From Paenibacillus sp. CC-CFT747 (GTDB lineage: Bacteria; Bacillota; Bacilli; Paenibacillales; NBRC-103111): a stretch of 64,000 nucleotides of DNA. Below are positions 30,227-39,194 of this stretch, one piece after another. The stretch is from assembly GCA_030323305.1 (NCBI GenBank), contig CP106741.1, positions 4,835,501-4,899,500 on the forward strand. The letters run 5' to 3'. A program made the translations under genes and the position numbers. Position 1 is the stretch's first letter. Each line of letters begins with the position of its first letter. The notes below the pieces were generated by a model. That model had not been told where the DNA came from. It did no database searches and saw only the letters and a program-made list of their open reading frames with translations.

Positions 30227-31009
30227 TTATAAGTTCTTTCGAGCGAGAAATAAAATTACGGTTTGTGGTTTTACTACAACTCCACCGTGTTCATCGATAG
30301 TTTTGCCAATTGCATTAAATAATTCGTTACGTATTTCCTCCGGAAGTTGTCGATGCCTTGAATTTGTGTTTAATAAAGAAATATACTCATTTGCTGAATA
30401 TTGATCATTCCATCTATATTGTTTTACTTCGAGATCCTTAAACAATCCATTCCTAGTGGTCAAGTCGGATCTATCCTCAATTACTTGATGAATCGTCGGG
30501 TTGATTGAGTCATCGAGATGTGGAGCGTATCGCTTATAACACTCCCTAATTTGATTAAACAGACCGTCATATGAAGGCACATGAACGGTCCAGAAGAATG
30601 CGATTACGCCCTGGTTACTTAGCAAGTCAAAGACCTTACGGTAACCGACTTCTTGTGGCTGAATAAAATGAAAAGCTGTTCCGGATATCACCAAACTAAA
30701 GGCAGTATTAGCTTCATTTTGCCAAGACTCAAAATCGGAGTTAATGACTTTAACATTTGGTGTATCAATAAATTTTGTACGAGTTAAGTCAGCTAAATTT
30801 CGCCCCAGTTCAATGCAAACAATATTCTCATATCCCAGATTTACGAGACCCGCTGTCGCCTTTCCTGTTCCACAACCAATCTCGAGGATCCTGTCGTTTG
30901 TAGATATTGAAGCATAACTCAAAATTTCAGAAAAGAGTTCTTTCGGGTAATTCGGTCTAAACTTATCGTATTCTCGCGCCACTTCATTGAAAGTGTGTTT
31001 TCGTTCCAT
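30227..31009 (-). CDS. Class I SAM-dependent methyltransferase
   Basis: A 260-residue Rossmann-like methyltransferase. Motif I is ILEIGCGTGKATAGL, motif II IVCIELGRNL, the acidic loop VINSDFESW and the post-motif VISGTAFHFIQP. The N-terminal FNEVAREYDKFRPNYP is typical of small-molecule methyltransferases of the UbiE/Methyltransf_11 class. ATG 31009 follows AAAGGAGGAGATAAGA. The substrate is unknown. Its expression appears to be controlled by the T-box leader just upstream, which is unusual for this enzyme class. Confidence 0.9.
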   Translation of the reverse strand: MERKHTFNEVAREYDKFRPNYPKELFSEILSYASISTNDRILEIGCGTGKATAGLVNLGYENIVCIELGRNLADLTRTKFIDTPNVKVINSDFESWQNEANTAFSLVISGTAFHFIQPQEVGYRKVFDLLSNQGVIAFFWTVHVPSYDGLFNQIRECYKRYAPHLDDSINPTIHQVIEDRSDLTTRNGLFKDLEVKQYRWNDQYSANEYISLLNTNSRHRQLPEEIRNELFNAIGKTIDEHGGVVVKPQTVILFLARKNL

Positions 31010-31035
31010 TCTTATCTCCTCCTTTGAGTAAATAA

Positions 31036-31298
31036 AAAACTCCCGTCCCGTAAAGGGACGAAGAGTTCATCTCCGCGTTACCACCCAAATTCATCAATGC
31101 TTATTGCATTGACCTCTGTTCAGGTACGACAACAAACTAGTGACACATCCTACTCCCAAGTGACATGGTTTCGAAGGCGTAGCTCAGAGACCATGTTCAT
31201 CAGACTCCTCTTTACCCCTTTCAGAAAACAGGGGTTCTCTGGAAAAGAGACCATCCGATTACTCTTTCTCTTCACAGCATTCGAAGGGTTTTATTGCC
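31036..31298 (-). ncRNA. T-box leader (tRNA-sensing riboswitch) of the methyltransferase
   Basis: The conserved T-box GGGTGGTAACGCGG lies at 31073-31086 on the minus strand. It is followed by a terminator (AACTCTTCGTCCC...GGGACGGGAGTT, then TTTTTT, 31038-31068) whose 5' strand can pair alternatively with the T-box to form the antiterminator. Upstream, the Stem I region has the AGTA motif after GAGAAAG and an AGAGA bulge. The specifier codon lies near GATGAACATGG, but I could not fix it with confidence. Confidence 0.85.
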
Positions 31299-31301
31299 AA
31301 G

Positions 31302-31330
31302 ATTGTAACATCAAAAAAATGGATCTGCAA
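31302..31330 (-). promoter_or_regulatory. Promoter of the T-box leader
   Basis: TTGCAG and TACAAT on the minus strand separated by exactly 17 bases, ending four bases before the leader. Confidence 0.7.
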
Positions 31331-31425
31331 CAAATTATTTCAAGGGCCTTCAGCTACAACTTACGTTTATACTAAACTGCTCGCGACCTGGAGACGTTAT
31401 CGGATCCACCGCTGCTCTCTCGTAC

Positions 31426-31474
31426 CCGTTAGCGGAATGACCTCTCCCTTAGTACGACGCTAATCCGTTAGCTT
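31426..31474 (-). repeat. Cassette-like boundary element B4
   Basis: Boxes GCTAACGGGTACGAGAG (at 31423-31440) and GCTAACGGATTAGCG (31459-31473) in direct orientation, enclosing a short degenerate hairpin. Confidence 0.65.
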
Positions 31475-31506
31475 GAAATTCTGTGAGTCAAAAAAAGCCA
31501 TCGAAA

Positions 31507-31758
31507 CTAATCCCGTGGATAATCTACCCTCATTATATCCATGAAGGGTACTTTTACTGTCTCTTCGAACCGCTGGACATGTACCTTTCCGGATCTTGAA
31601 TCCATCTCCACAATGTACCCGCGTACCGGTTCTTCCCATCCCCATACCGTCAGCAGGATTTCAGCACTCTCCTGTTTCGCTTCCGTTATTTGGTTTCCAA
31701 TCTCCTCTAAAACAAATTCATCCCTCGTTGGTCGCTTCGCTACCTTCACCTTTGCCAA
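31507..31758 (-). CDS. YolD-like family protein
   Basis: An 83-residue member of the YolD-like family. The core VWGWEEPVRGYIVEMDSRSG and KVPFMDIMRVDYPRD match it well. In Bacillus such genes usually accompany a Y-family DNA polymerase (YqjW/UvrX); no polymerase is present here, so this is an orphan copy carried as a cassette-like unit between B4 and B5. The start ATG 31758 is preceded by a GGGGG-rich ribosome site. Confidence 0.8.
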   Translation of the reverse strand: MAKVKVAKRPTRDEFVLEEIGNQITEAKQESAEILLTVWGWEEPVRGYIVEMDSRSGKVHVQRFEETVKVPFMDIMRVDYPRD

Positions 31759-31848
31759 TTTTATTCCCCCATAATATTTTTATTTATCTTCTTATTCTAA
31801 ACAGACCCATCGCCCACGACTCAATCTGCACATTTAAGACGAGTTATT

Positions 31849-31968
31849 AGCTGACGCAAATAGGACGGAATTCCCTAATTGGCTCCTTCCGTCCAATCAT
31901 CCTGATGTTGAATTCTCATGATATCATAAAACTCAGTAATTGCTTAACTCTCGTACCCGTTAGTTCAA
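31849..31968 (-). repeat. Cassette-like boundary element B5
   Basis: GAACTAACGGGTACGAGAG (31950-31967) at one side and CAGCTAATAAC at the other. Between them is the hairpin GGACGGAAGG...TTCCGTCC (31861-31895). The spacing is longer than in other copies. Confidence 0.6.
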
Positions 31969-32028
31969 TTCACATTACAGATGCAGCTTGTTCGAAACAA
32001 AAAATACCCACGGGCTAATCAAAAATAA

Positions 32029-32718
32029 CTAAAATATTGCTATCCTGGCTGCTTTTTCTGCATGAATCTGTGTCGTATCAAAGACTGGTAAAGAAGTGTC
32101 TTCTTGCTGTATAAGTAATCCTATTTCAGTACATCCCAAAATTACACCTTGGGCTCCTTGTGAGGCAAGTCGTTCCATGACATCAAGATACTTTTTCTTG
32201 GACAGTTCAGAAGCTATGCCTAGACACAGCTCATGATAAATAATGTCGTTGACCACTTCAATTTCCTGCTCATTCGGAATCAGTACTTCAATCCCCGAAT
32301 CAATCAGTTTCTTTTTATAGAAGTCTTGCGTCATGGTGTATTTAGTACCTAGCAGCGCAACCTTTTGAACTTTATGCTGTAGCAATTCGCTTGCAGTCGC
32401 CTCAGCGATGTGAATAATGGGAATATCAATATTGGCTTGAATTTGTGGAGCGACTTTGTGCATGGTATTCGTACATATGACGATGAAGTCCGCTCCGCCC
32501 TTTTGTAAATTTTGTGCTGCTTCAGACAAAATGGCTGCGCTCTTATCCCAGTCGCCATTCACCTGACATTCTTCAATTTCAGCAAAATCTACACTGTACA
32601 TCAAGATTTTTGCTGAGTGTAATCCGCCTAGTTCTTTCTTAACAACTTCATTCACAGTCTGATAATATAGTGCAGTACTTTCCCAGCTCATACCACCAAG
32701 CATTCCGATCGTTTTCAA
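32029..32718 (-). CDS. Aspartate/glutamate racemase family protein
   Basis: Cofactor-independent amino-acid racemase, 229 residues. It starts with the hallmark GMLGGMSWESTALYYQ. The two catalytic cysteines are in VICTNTMH (about residue 83) and LGCTEIGLL (about residue 194). This resembles RacX/YgeA-type racemases. It is complete and flanked by boundary elements B5 and B6. The physiological amino acid is unknown; D-amino acids for cell-wall use are a reasonable guess. Confidence 0.9.
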   Translation of the reverse strand: MKTIGMLGGMSWESTALYYQTVNEVVKKELGGLHSAKILMYSVDFAEIEECQVNGDWDKSAAILSEAAQNLQKGGADFIVICTNTMHKVAPQIQANIDIPIIHIAEATASELLQHKVQKVALLGTKYTMTQDFYKKKLIDSGIEVLIPNEQEIEVVNDIIYHELCLGIASELSKKKYLDVMERLASQGAQGVILGCTEIGLLIQQEDTSLPVFDTTQIHAEKAARIAIF

Positions 32719-32898
32719 ATGTGTATTTCCCCTTTAATATGTGATTAAAGAACTTTATTCATAGCTTTTGACGACAACATCGTTTAATTCTAACAAAGAG
32801 AAAAAGATATATAAAGCTCCGAGAATCTCAAGTGTTGACTTTACCCGAATTACCAACAGAACTTAATGTATATAAAAGTATAGATTTAAATCCATTAA

Positions 32899-32950
32899 AG
32901 TAAACTGCCCGTTACTTCAACGGACAACGGCAGCCAATCGGTTGGCCGGC
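32899..32950 (-). repeat. Cassette-like boundary element B6
   Basis: AAGTAACGGGCAG box (plus CTGCCCGTTACTT, 32908-32920) with the hairpin GCAGCCAATCGGTTGGCCGGCTG next to it. Only one box is clear. Confidence 0.6.
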
Positions 32951-32974
32951 TGACGTATTTTCTTGATTTTTTGC

Positions 32975-33754
32975 CTAAGTTTTGGCGAGTTTCTGCTCCA
33001 CCCTACTGAACACTCGAAGCAGCCGAGCCTGAGTATCTCGAAAAAGCGATTCGTTTCTTGTCGTTACCACTTCTTCACCAAATGCACGGTTTTCAATATA
33101 GGTGGTGTACCGAAGCTCGATTTGAATTGCTTCAACGCGATCAAGCGACCCGTAATGGGATGTAATATAACCTCCTGTAAGACCCTGCTCATCGATCCTG
33201 ACGTCAAACCCTTCTACCGTGAACGCCTCACTAACAAGCTCAGCAAACTCACTTGAACATGATCGCCCCCCGCAAGTGCCTAATACAACGTCAGCTGTCG
33301 ATTGAATATAGAAACTATGCAAATCGAACAGATACGCGGTTCGTTGGTTTTCCAGCACTGCGTTTATCTCTTCCTTTAGCCGATAATGAAATGGATTATA
33401 AATAGTTTCAATACGATTATTGATAACTTCTTCCGACAACCAAGAATCATAAATCAACTTGCCGAACGTCGTTTTTCGGTAAACTAGGGAAGTCGTATAT
33501 GCATCCTCTCCGACATCACACTCAATAGCCCTGTTGACGTCAATGACATAGCGACTGTAATTGGCAGAAACGACCGTCAAAGGCAAGTCATCAAGAAACG
33601 AGTAGAGTTCGTTTAAATACCAATCCGTATTAGCCAAAATTATGTCTTGTTTCTTCCTCGTAATCATTTCATCGGTTAGATGCGATGACCCGTGCGGGAT
33701 GCTAACGAGGATATTTGAGGACGAATTCATTCGTCTAACGCTAATAGGCTTCAT
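32975..33754 (-). CDS. N-formylglutamate amidohydrolase family protein
   Basis: A 259-residue metallo-amidohydrolase. It has VSIPHGSSHLTDEM (first His), NYSRYVIDVNRA (Arg/Asp pair of the family), YLFDLHSFY (metal-binding His) and a C-terminal GGYITSHYGSLDRVEAIQIELR with the conserved Glu. The family hydrolyses N-formylglutamate in histidine breakdown, but no hut genes are present, so the real substrate may differ. It is flanked by B6 and B7. Confidence 0.87.
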   Translation of the reverse strand: MKPISVRRMNSSSNILVSIPHGSSHLTDEMITRKKQDIILANTDWYLNELYSFLDDLPLTVVSANYSRYVIDVNRAIECDVGEDAYTTSLVYRKTTFGKLIYDSWLSEEVINNRIETIYNPFHYRLKEEINAVLENQRTAYLFDLHSFYIQSTADVVLGTCGGRSCSSEFAELVSEAFTVEGFDVRIDEQGLTGGYITSHYGSLDRVEAIQIELRYTTYIENRAFGEEVVTTRNESLFRDTQARLLRVFSRVEQKLAKT

Positions 33755-33874
33755 ATTAAATCACCGCCGCTTCTGTCCTGTTAAATAAAGTATTGCTCTG
33801 GTTTACCTATGAACTGTTCGTGAAATAACTGGAAAATCCTTTGTAATCATTTTTTGCATACTATTAGCGGTAAT

Positions 33875-33957
33875 CTGCCCGTTAGCGTAAAGAAGCTGCC
33901 GATCTTTTCCCGCGGCAGCTTCTTGATGTGTTTATTAAGCTCTTGTACCCGTTAGTT
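33875..33957 (-). repeat. Cassette-like boundary element B7
   Basis: The best-preserved copy: box CTAACGGGTA (33946-33955), the hairpin AAGAAGCTGCCG...CGGCAGCTTCTT, then box GCTAACGGGCAG (33875-33886). The TGA of the next gene (33957-33959) is one base from the box. Confidence 0.8.
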
Positions 33958-34574
33958 CAACGCGTTTCGAAAAGTTTACCAGAATTATCAATTAGGGTGA
34001 ACTGTCCTTCAGGCAATTTTTCATTTAAAGATTGATTTATTAAGATAGCTTGAAATTTATGTAGGTCTTTGAAAGTAACATTTGCAAAGTTATATTTTTC
34101 ATTTGGCCATGCTTCATTAACATCAAACAAACCTTTCATGTCTTCCTCGATTGCTAAACCACCCACGCTAAACTTCAACTCTCTATAGAGTAAGATTAAT
34201 AACCGGACAAACTCATCAAATTCATCATCTCTTATACCTGGCTGATTCCACTCAAGAGCATCATCTTCAGATCCGAAAAAACACATTGAATATGATACCA
34301 AATCCGAACTTATTTTCTCAACGAACAGTAAAGCCCTCCGTTGTCGGGTTGTGTGCACAGTTAAGTTGATTTCTATTCGATGGATCATGACACTGTCCGG
34401 ATCATCCTCATCATAAGGATAGCCCTCGTAAAATTGCTGAATATATTCTGGCGAGTTGTGGATTTCTATTTTAACGTTAGTATTACTCAGTTTAGAGATG
34501 ACATTTTCAATTTTCGTGGGTTCATTAAATAAAAAGCTAAGTTCTAAAAATGGTCCACCTTGTAACCAACTCAT
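33957..34574 (-). CDS. Hypothetical protein, 205 residues
   Basis: No family is recognised. The protein is acidic with mixed alpha/beta character (FLELSFLFNEPTKIENVI, MIHRIEINLTVHT, DEFVRLLILLYRELKF). No signal peptide or membrane helix is visible, and the gene is complete. Acidic small proteins of this kind in accessory arrays are sometimes immunity proteins, but nothing here proves that. Confidence 0.6.
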   Translation of the reverse strand: MSWLQGGPFLELSFLFNEPTKIENVISKLSNTNVKIEIHNSPEYIQQFYEGYPYDEDDPDSVMIHRIEINLTVHTTRQRRALLFVEKISSDLVSYSMCFFGSEDDALEWNQPGIRDDEFDEFVRLLILLYRELKFSVGGLAIEEDMKGLFDVNEAWPNEKYNFANVTFKDLHKFQAILINQSLNEKLPEGQFTLIDNSGKLFETR

Positions 34575-34642
34575 TAATAATCACCTCACATACAATAATA
34601 CCACTTATTGGGGCTATCCTCCCTCTATGAGCAAACGTTCTT

Positions 34643-34755
34643 CTCCAAATTGCTCGCTCTTTCTCACAAATACTGCATTCTCGAGAACATAATTGCTATA
34701 ACTAACTGGAACGGTTATCAAAATGAAGAAATTCTTGGGGGCGGGGAATGCGCAA
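34643..34755. repeat. Dispersed repeat, copy 1 (second copy at 43507)
   Basis: About 110 bases, near 90% identical to 43508-43620, containing CTAACTGGAACGGTTATC and ending ATTCTTGGGGGCGG. It may be the end of an inactive mobile element. The stretch 34756-35100 holds no gene I can support. Confidence 0.6.
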
Positions 34756-35240
34756 AGCAACCTCCCCTTAGACCACCTGCTGTAAAAAGTGGTTACTCAG
34801 GAAAAATATATCTGCACCTTTGGATCTCCACAAGGTCTCATGGTGGTGAACCCTCCCATGTCTCACAGAGTCTTCGCTCCCACATTCCTTCATTCAACCT
34901 GTCCATGAGGTGGAGGTCAGATATGCTGCCCGCCAGGATCTTCGTCCGCATGTTAGCTCTGTCCGACTCATCCGTGCTTCTGCTGCCAAGGTATTGCTTT
35001 GTTAATGCCCCGTTCGAGAATTAAGCGGCAACCGGTTCGCTTGCAAATTGAGGAATGTCAGACTGCGATGTTTCATTTTTCTATAAAATATTTAGACGTT
35101 TGACAGGTAAGCCACTATCCCATTATTTAAGCGATCGACCAACACACGTGGTTTGAACGGCTGCAGATAAATTCAGGATAAGCATAGCATCCCCTTCCCT
35201 GGAACAGGAGATTTGAATGTTGCCACTAACTTTGCTGGTC

Positions 35241-35420
35241 TGTCGGGAATGAGATAATGTTCTTGTCAAAGTCGGGAATGGGATAAAGTTCTTGTCAATT
35301 GGTTTTGACACGAACTTTATCCCATAAAAAGAAAAACCACGATTTACGCGGCAATTAATGAGATAATATTCTTGTCACCCGACATCGGGTGACAAGAACT
35401 TGAGGTGATAAATGACAAGA
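35241..35420. mobile_element. IS-end-like repeat array, copy B
   Basis: Several copies of GTCGGGAATGGGATAAAG and TTCTTGTCA in both directions. 35280-35323 forms an 18-base inverted repeat around ATTGGTT. The last part matches copy A (16078-16126) for about 30 bases. No transposase gene is present, so this is a solo remnant. Confidence 0.55.
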
Positions 35421-35466
35421 GACCGGGAGCGTCACCGGGGCAGTGCTCTGCCCTGTTATCGTCACC

Positions 35467-35735
35467 TCATCGTAGAAGAAGGAAGCGGAAATCGCAGACG
35501 GTCTGGTATGTCGCCTTGCCATCGACCGTGCTGGTGACCGTAAGCTTCAGCTTCACGTCGGACAAATCATCGGCTAGCTTCACATAGGCGGTAAGTTCGT
35601 AAGGCGTCCCCTTCTGTAGCTTGCCGAGCAGATTGTAGGCCGGCCCGTTCCACGTCTGCGTCCTGCCGCTTACCAGCATACTGTGGGTACCCCCATAGGC
35701 GGCTGTCTCCACATTGGTGAGCGCAACGATCTCAT
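35467..35735 (-). pseudogene. Carbohydrate-binding module fragment (CBM4/9/22-like)
   Basis: About 85 residues of a xylanase-type binding module: TAAYGGTHSMLVSGRTQTWNG, AYNLLGKLQKGTPYELTAYV, KLKLTVTSTVDG. Both ends are cut and it is next to IS-end copy B. It is a trace of a former secreted xylanase or similar enzyme. Confidence 0.7.
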
Positions 35736-35837
35736 TTCAAATAGTAAGCGCTCTCTTTGGCAAAATCAATAATCATCAGCGTCCCTATTCGTGCGTAGCT
35801 GCCTTATCCAGCAACGACGTGGCATACCCTCAAATCG

Positions 35838-36290
35838 AGTAGGCCCATGCGCAATTGCATGGGCTTCTCACAGATCGGACATGTGGGTCAACGCATCCGG
35901 TTCCTCCAAGATTATCCCCTTTGGGGATGATGTTGATTGTAAAGGTCAAGTAGACTACAGAGACCGATGTCTTTAAACCACTGGTTGGGCATGGCAATCA
36001 AAGTAGAGCGTGAACTCACCATGCCGTCATGCGTAATCTCGGAAGGTCTTCGTGATTCCATCCTCGTCTACACATTCCCTATGGAGTTTCCTTTTCTTCC
36101 TCCAGCTTCGAAGTTGGATCGAACGGAGCCGCCTACGAATCCAACCGTCCAACTCCTGAAACCGTTTCTTCACTTTTCCAGTACCGATGTAGTTCTCCCA
36201 CCCTCTCAGATACGAGTTTAACGTCTTCTTTACCAGCTTTTCTACGTCCACCGTAAAGGTCTTTACTCGCTCCTTGAATTTCTCCATCGC
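35838..36290 (-). mobile_element. Group II intron remnant with maturase C-terminus
   Basis: 36027-36287 encodes the maturase (GIIM) end, NSYLRGWENYIGTGKVKKRF and LDGWIRRRLRSIQLRSW. Beyond it are degenerate frames ending AMPNQWFKDIG, then a domain V-like ACCGGATGCG...CATGTCCG and a domain VI hairpin AAGCCCATGC/GCATGGGC ending CTACTCGAT near 35841. The RT domains are missing. Confidence 0.75.
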
Positions 36291-36364
36291 TTACTCCGAC
36301 GGAACCATGATCTTGCCCGGTTTGAATTCATGGCCTATGAAAACGAAGGACTACCGTTTGCTGT

Positions 36365-36856
36365 TTACAAGCCTCGTTTTCTCTCCGGGCGTATCTTCAA
36401 TCCGTGGTTGCTGTGAACTTGCGATAAGGTAAAGATGTTTGAAATCATCTCACAACTCACAAAATATCCATCTTTTGTAGGGATAACTCCATTGGCAACA
36501 ACGGATCGACATTTGTATTTATTTTCGGTAATCAATCGTTGGGAGAACATGAAATGTGCGTAATCGGATTTTTGCAATGTTATCTTAAGTTCCTCATTAG
36601 ATAAACTCATGCGTTTTATTAAAAATATTTCGCCTCGAGTAAGATAAGGCTTTTCTTTGATTAATGAGTCCCAGTAGTTATTTATTGATTTCTGAAGGTT
36701 TAGAGGGAGATGAAACTCTTCCTTGTCAACAGTAATTTGTATTTTCTTAGGGATCGATTTAACGATTACCATTACTATCCAACCTATGTAACAACATATA
36801 ATTGGGGTTTGCTTCCCAAGCTTCAAAGGGTACAAAATTTCTTGCATTCGTAGCAT
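36365..36856 (-). pseudogene. NUDIX-type protein, N-terminal fragment
   Basis: The N-terminal domain found before the catalytic NUDIX box in some Bacillales proteins (IPKKIQITVDKEEFHLP, YLTRGEIFLIKRMSLS, DYAHFMF, CRSVVANGVIPTKDGYFVSCEM). The frame is lost where the GX5E box should begin, and the intron remnant follows. It is probably interrupted by that intron or by deletion. Confidence 0.55.
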
Positions 36857-36859
36857 CTA

Positions 36860-37174
36860 ATAATCTAGATCATTGCTGCGGTCTTGTTACATCTTCCCTA
36901 ATATTCGATTCATCAATTTTTATATATTTATCTTCATGTATTTCGCTTTCTTGCATTTTGATTTCCCCGCTTATGTACTGAGCTTTAAAGCATACACACA
37001 AAACTTCTTTTGTTGTATTCATTTAGACACCTGTTATACCAATTCTGTGTCAGCAGCATCATAAAAAGGAATGCCGCTATACCGCGCACGACGATTTCAA
37101 TCGCTTCGGCCACTCCGTACACCCTTTTCCGGTTATTTGCCCATTATTGTTTCTCCCTGTGCATGGAAGAAAAT
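36860..37174. other. AT-rich stretch without recognisable gene
   Basis: Only short, low-complexity frames; nothing I can support as coding. Confidence 0.4.
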
Positions 37175-37208
37175 AAAAAACCTGCCGGCGGGGGAGCCAG
37201 CAAGTTTT
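37175..37208 (-). terminator. Probable terminator downstream of the MFS gene
   Basis: On the minus strand AACTTGC(t)GGC pairs with GCC(g)GCAGGTT, followed by TTTTTTATTTT. Confidence 0.65.
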
Positions 37209-37331
37209 ATCCTCAAGATTCATTGTTTGTTTTTTGTTCCGCTTCGCCATAATATGCCTTGCCTAGTTACGTTTTCCCTTTCGAAACGATTTATGCTTTT
37301 CACTGCGCGTGTAAAATAATGCAAAAGCCGT

Positions 37332-38618
37332 TCAAATTTGAGAGGACTTTGAGGACTCGCCCATTCTCCAGTAAACGATAAAGCTTAAGGCAATGCAGGC
37401 GGCCACGTAATAGTAGAACAGCGGCTCGGACCCGATCTGCTTGAACCATAAAGCGATAAATTCCGCCGTCCCGCCGAATACTGCTACGGTGAGACCGTAG
37501 GGAAAACCGACGCCAAGGGCGCGGATTTCGGTAGGGAACAGCTCGGCCTTTACGATGGCGTTGATCGAGGTGTATCCGGTGACGACAATGAGCCCCATGA
37601 GCATGAGCAGGAACGCGCCGAAGGGACTCTGTGTGTGCTCCAGCAGCCGGAACAACGGCACCGTCAGCACTGTGCCGAGAATGCCGAAGCCGATCAGCAG
37701 CGGCCGGCGCCCAATCCGGTCGGACAGCGCGCCGGCGATCGGTTGAAGAACCACGAAAAGCAGCAGTGCAAGAAAGTTGATCCAGCTCACAACTTCTTTG
37801 TCGATACCTACGGTATTGACCATGAACTTCTGCAAGTATGTAGTGTAGGTATAGAAGGCGACCGTTCCGCCCAATGTCAGTCCAACCACCGTGAACACTG
37901 CCCGGGGATGCTTCATCAACGCGCGAATGGTGCCGGCCTGCTTTCGGCTTTCCGCGCCCATTTTGGAATATTGTTCGGATTCGTCCATCGTTCGGCGAAG
38001 CCACAATACGGCCAGCGCTCCCAGTGCGCCTATGACAAAGGGGATGCGCCACCCCCAGCTTTTCATCTCGGGTTCGCTGAGCATTTGCTGCAGGATGATC
38101 TGCACGCCCAGCGCCACCAGCTGTCCGGCGATAAGCGTCACGTACTGGAAGCTGGAGTAAAAGCCGCGGCGGCCGCTGCTCGCCATCTCGGACAGGTACG
38201 TTGCCGAGGTGCCGTACTCCCCGCCCAGCGACAACCCTTGCAGCAGGCGAGCGAGCACGAGAATAATCGGTGCCAAAACGCCGATCGTGCCATAACCAGG
38301 CGTGCAGGCGATGATGAGCGAACCGCCGGCCATGACGGTGATAGAAAGCGTAAGCGCGGCACGGCGTCCATGGCGGTCGGCATATCTGCCGAGCAGCAGA
38401 CTGCCGATCGGGCGCATCAGGAAGCCTACGGCAAATACGGCCGCCGTATTCAGCAGTTGGCTGGTCGCGTCTCCCTTGGGGAAGAACTGGGCCGAGAAAT
38501 AAACGGCGAATGCGGCGTAAACGTACCAGTCGTACCATTCGATCAGATTTCCGACCGAGCCTTTGAAAATATTTGCTGTGATGCGTCGCGCAGCCGCGCG
38601 ATCAACGGATTGCTTCAT
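37332..38618 (-). CDS. MFS transporter, metabolite:H+ symporter (alpha-ketoglutarate permease-like)
   Basis: A 12-helix membrane carrier of the MHS subfamily, 428 residues. Signatures are GNLIEWYDWYVYAAFAVYF (helix 1), GRYADRHGRRAAL (loop 2-3), RLLQGLSLGGEYGTSATYL (helix 4) and ALSDRIGRRPLL (loop 8-9). It resembles KgtP-type dicarboxylate importers. The start ATG 38618 has a GAGGAGG site upstream (38631-38637 on plus as CCTCCTC). It is a stand-alone gene, intact, and GC-richer than its neighbours. Confidence 0.92.
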   Translation of the reverse strand: MKQSVDRAAARRITANIFKGSVGNLIEWYDWYVYAAFAVYFSAQFFPKGDATSQLLNTAAVFAVGFLMRPIGSLLLGRYADRHGRRAALTLSITVMAGGSLIIACTPGYGTIGVLAPIILVLARLLQGLSLGGEYGTSATYLSEMASSGRRGFYSSFQYVTLIAGQLVALGVQIILQQMLSEPEMKSWGWRIPFVIGALGALAVLWLRRTMDESEQYSKMGAESRKQAGTIRALMKHPRAVFTVVGLTLGGTVAFYTYTTYLQKFMVNTVGIDKEVVSWINFLALLLFVVLQPIAGALSDRIGRRPLLIGFGILGTVLTVPLFRLLEHTQSPFGAFLLMLMGLIVVTGYTSINAIVKAELFPTEIRALGVGFPYGLTVAVFGGTAEFIALWFKQIGSEPLFYYYVAACIALSFIVYWRMGESSKSSQI

Positions 38619-38787
38619 GCGTCAAGTCCTCCTCTGAATTGTCGATGGCGTCATGGCTGAATGTCGAATTACAGCCATTACGTATTTTTAACCATCATTT
38701 CAGCCGGTAACTCGCTTTCTTGCGTCGGCGAGCAGCAAAGAACTGCTTTCTCGCTGCATAAATTTTCAGGAAAAACTCACCATTCTT

Positions 38788-39140
38788 TTACGATTGCAAA
38801 AGACCATCATCAATATCAGTTTTCTCATGACTGAGATTGATCTCATCGGCTTTCACTCTTGGAAGTTTCCCGGCCTTGACGTCGGCCAGAATTTGCATCA
38901 TCGCGGAATGTTGCTCGGGTGAGATCGTCTGATAACCGGAAGACGGGAGCATTACGCCGCCGACTTTAGCAGCGTTCCAGTTGTCGACGAATTGCCGGAA
39001 TTCCGCGTATGCTTTTGAATCTGCGGATAGACTTCCTCTTTTGTCCTGTCGGTGATCGCCGGGACCTTGAGGCCCTTCGTGTCGATGTGAGAGATTTGAT
39101 CGTAAATGAGCGGATAGTAAGGAGTCGCATACTAATTAAC
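38788..39140 (-). pseudogene. C-terminal gene remnant, family uncertain
   Basis: Two frames joined by one missing base near 39019 read LIYDQISHIDTKGLKVPAI, then EEVYPQIQKAYAEFRQFVDN, then MLPSSGYQTISPEQHSAMMQ and ILADVKAGKLPR to TAA 38790-38788. The composition resembles the end of an extracellular solute-binding protein, but I am not certain. The N-terminal part is absent. Confidence 0.4.
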
Positions 39141-39194
39141 CGAATGGATGTCATCGTGTGAAAAATTCCCATGATAGGCGCTTTCGATGAGAGC

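Noticed and set aside
31097..31375. Plus-strand 92-codon frame
   Set aside because: It is the antisense of the T-box leader; the RNA motifs explain the sequence.
34608..35024. Plus-strand 138-codon frame
   Set aside because: It starts within the dispersed repeat and shows no family motif; composition is not convincing. It may contain old coding remnants.
37635..38660. A 341-codon plus-strand frame opposite the MFS transporter
   Set aside because: GC-rich shadow of the minus-strand MFS gene, which has all the family motifs; the plus frame gives Gln/Arg/His-rich, non-protein-like sequence.
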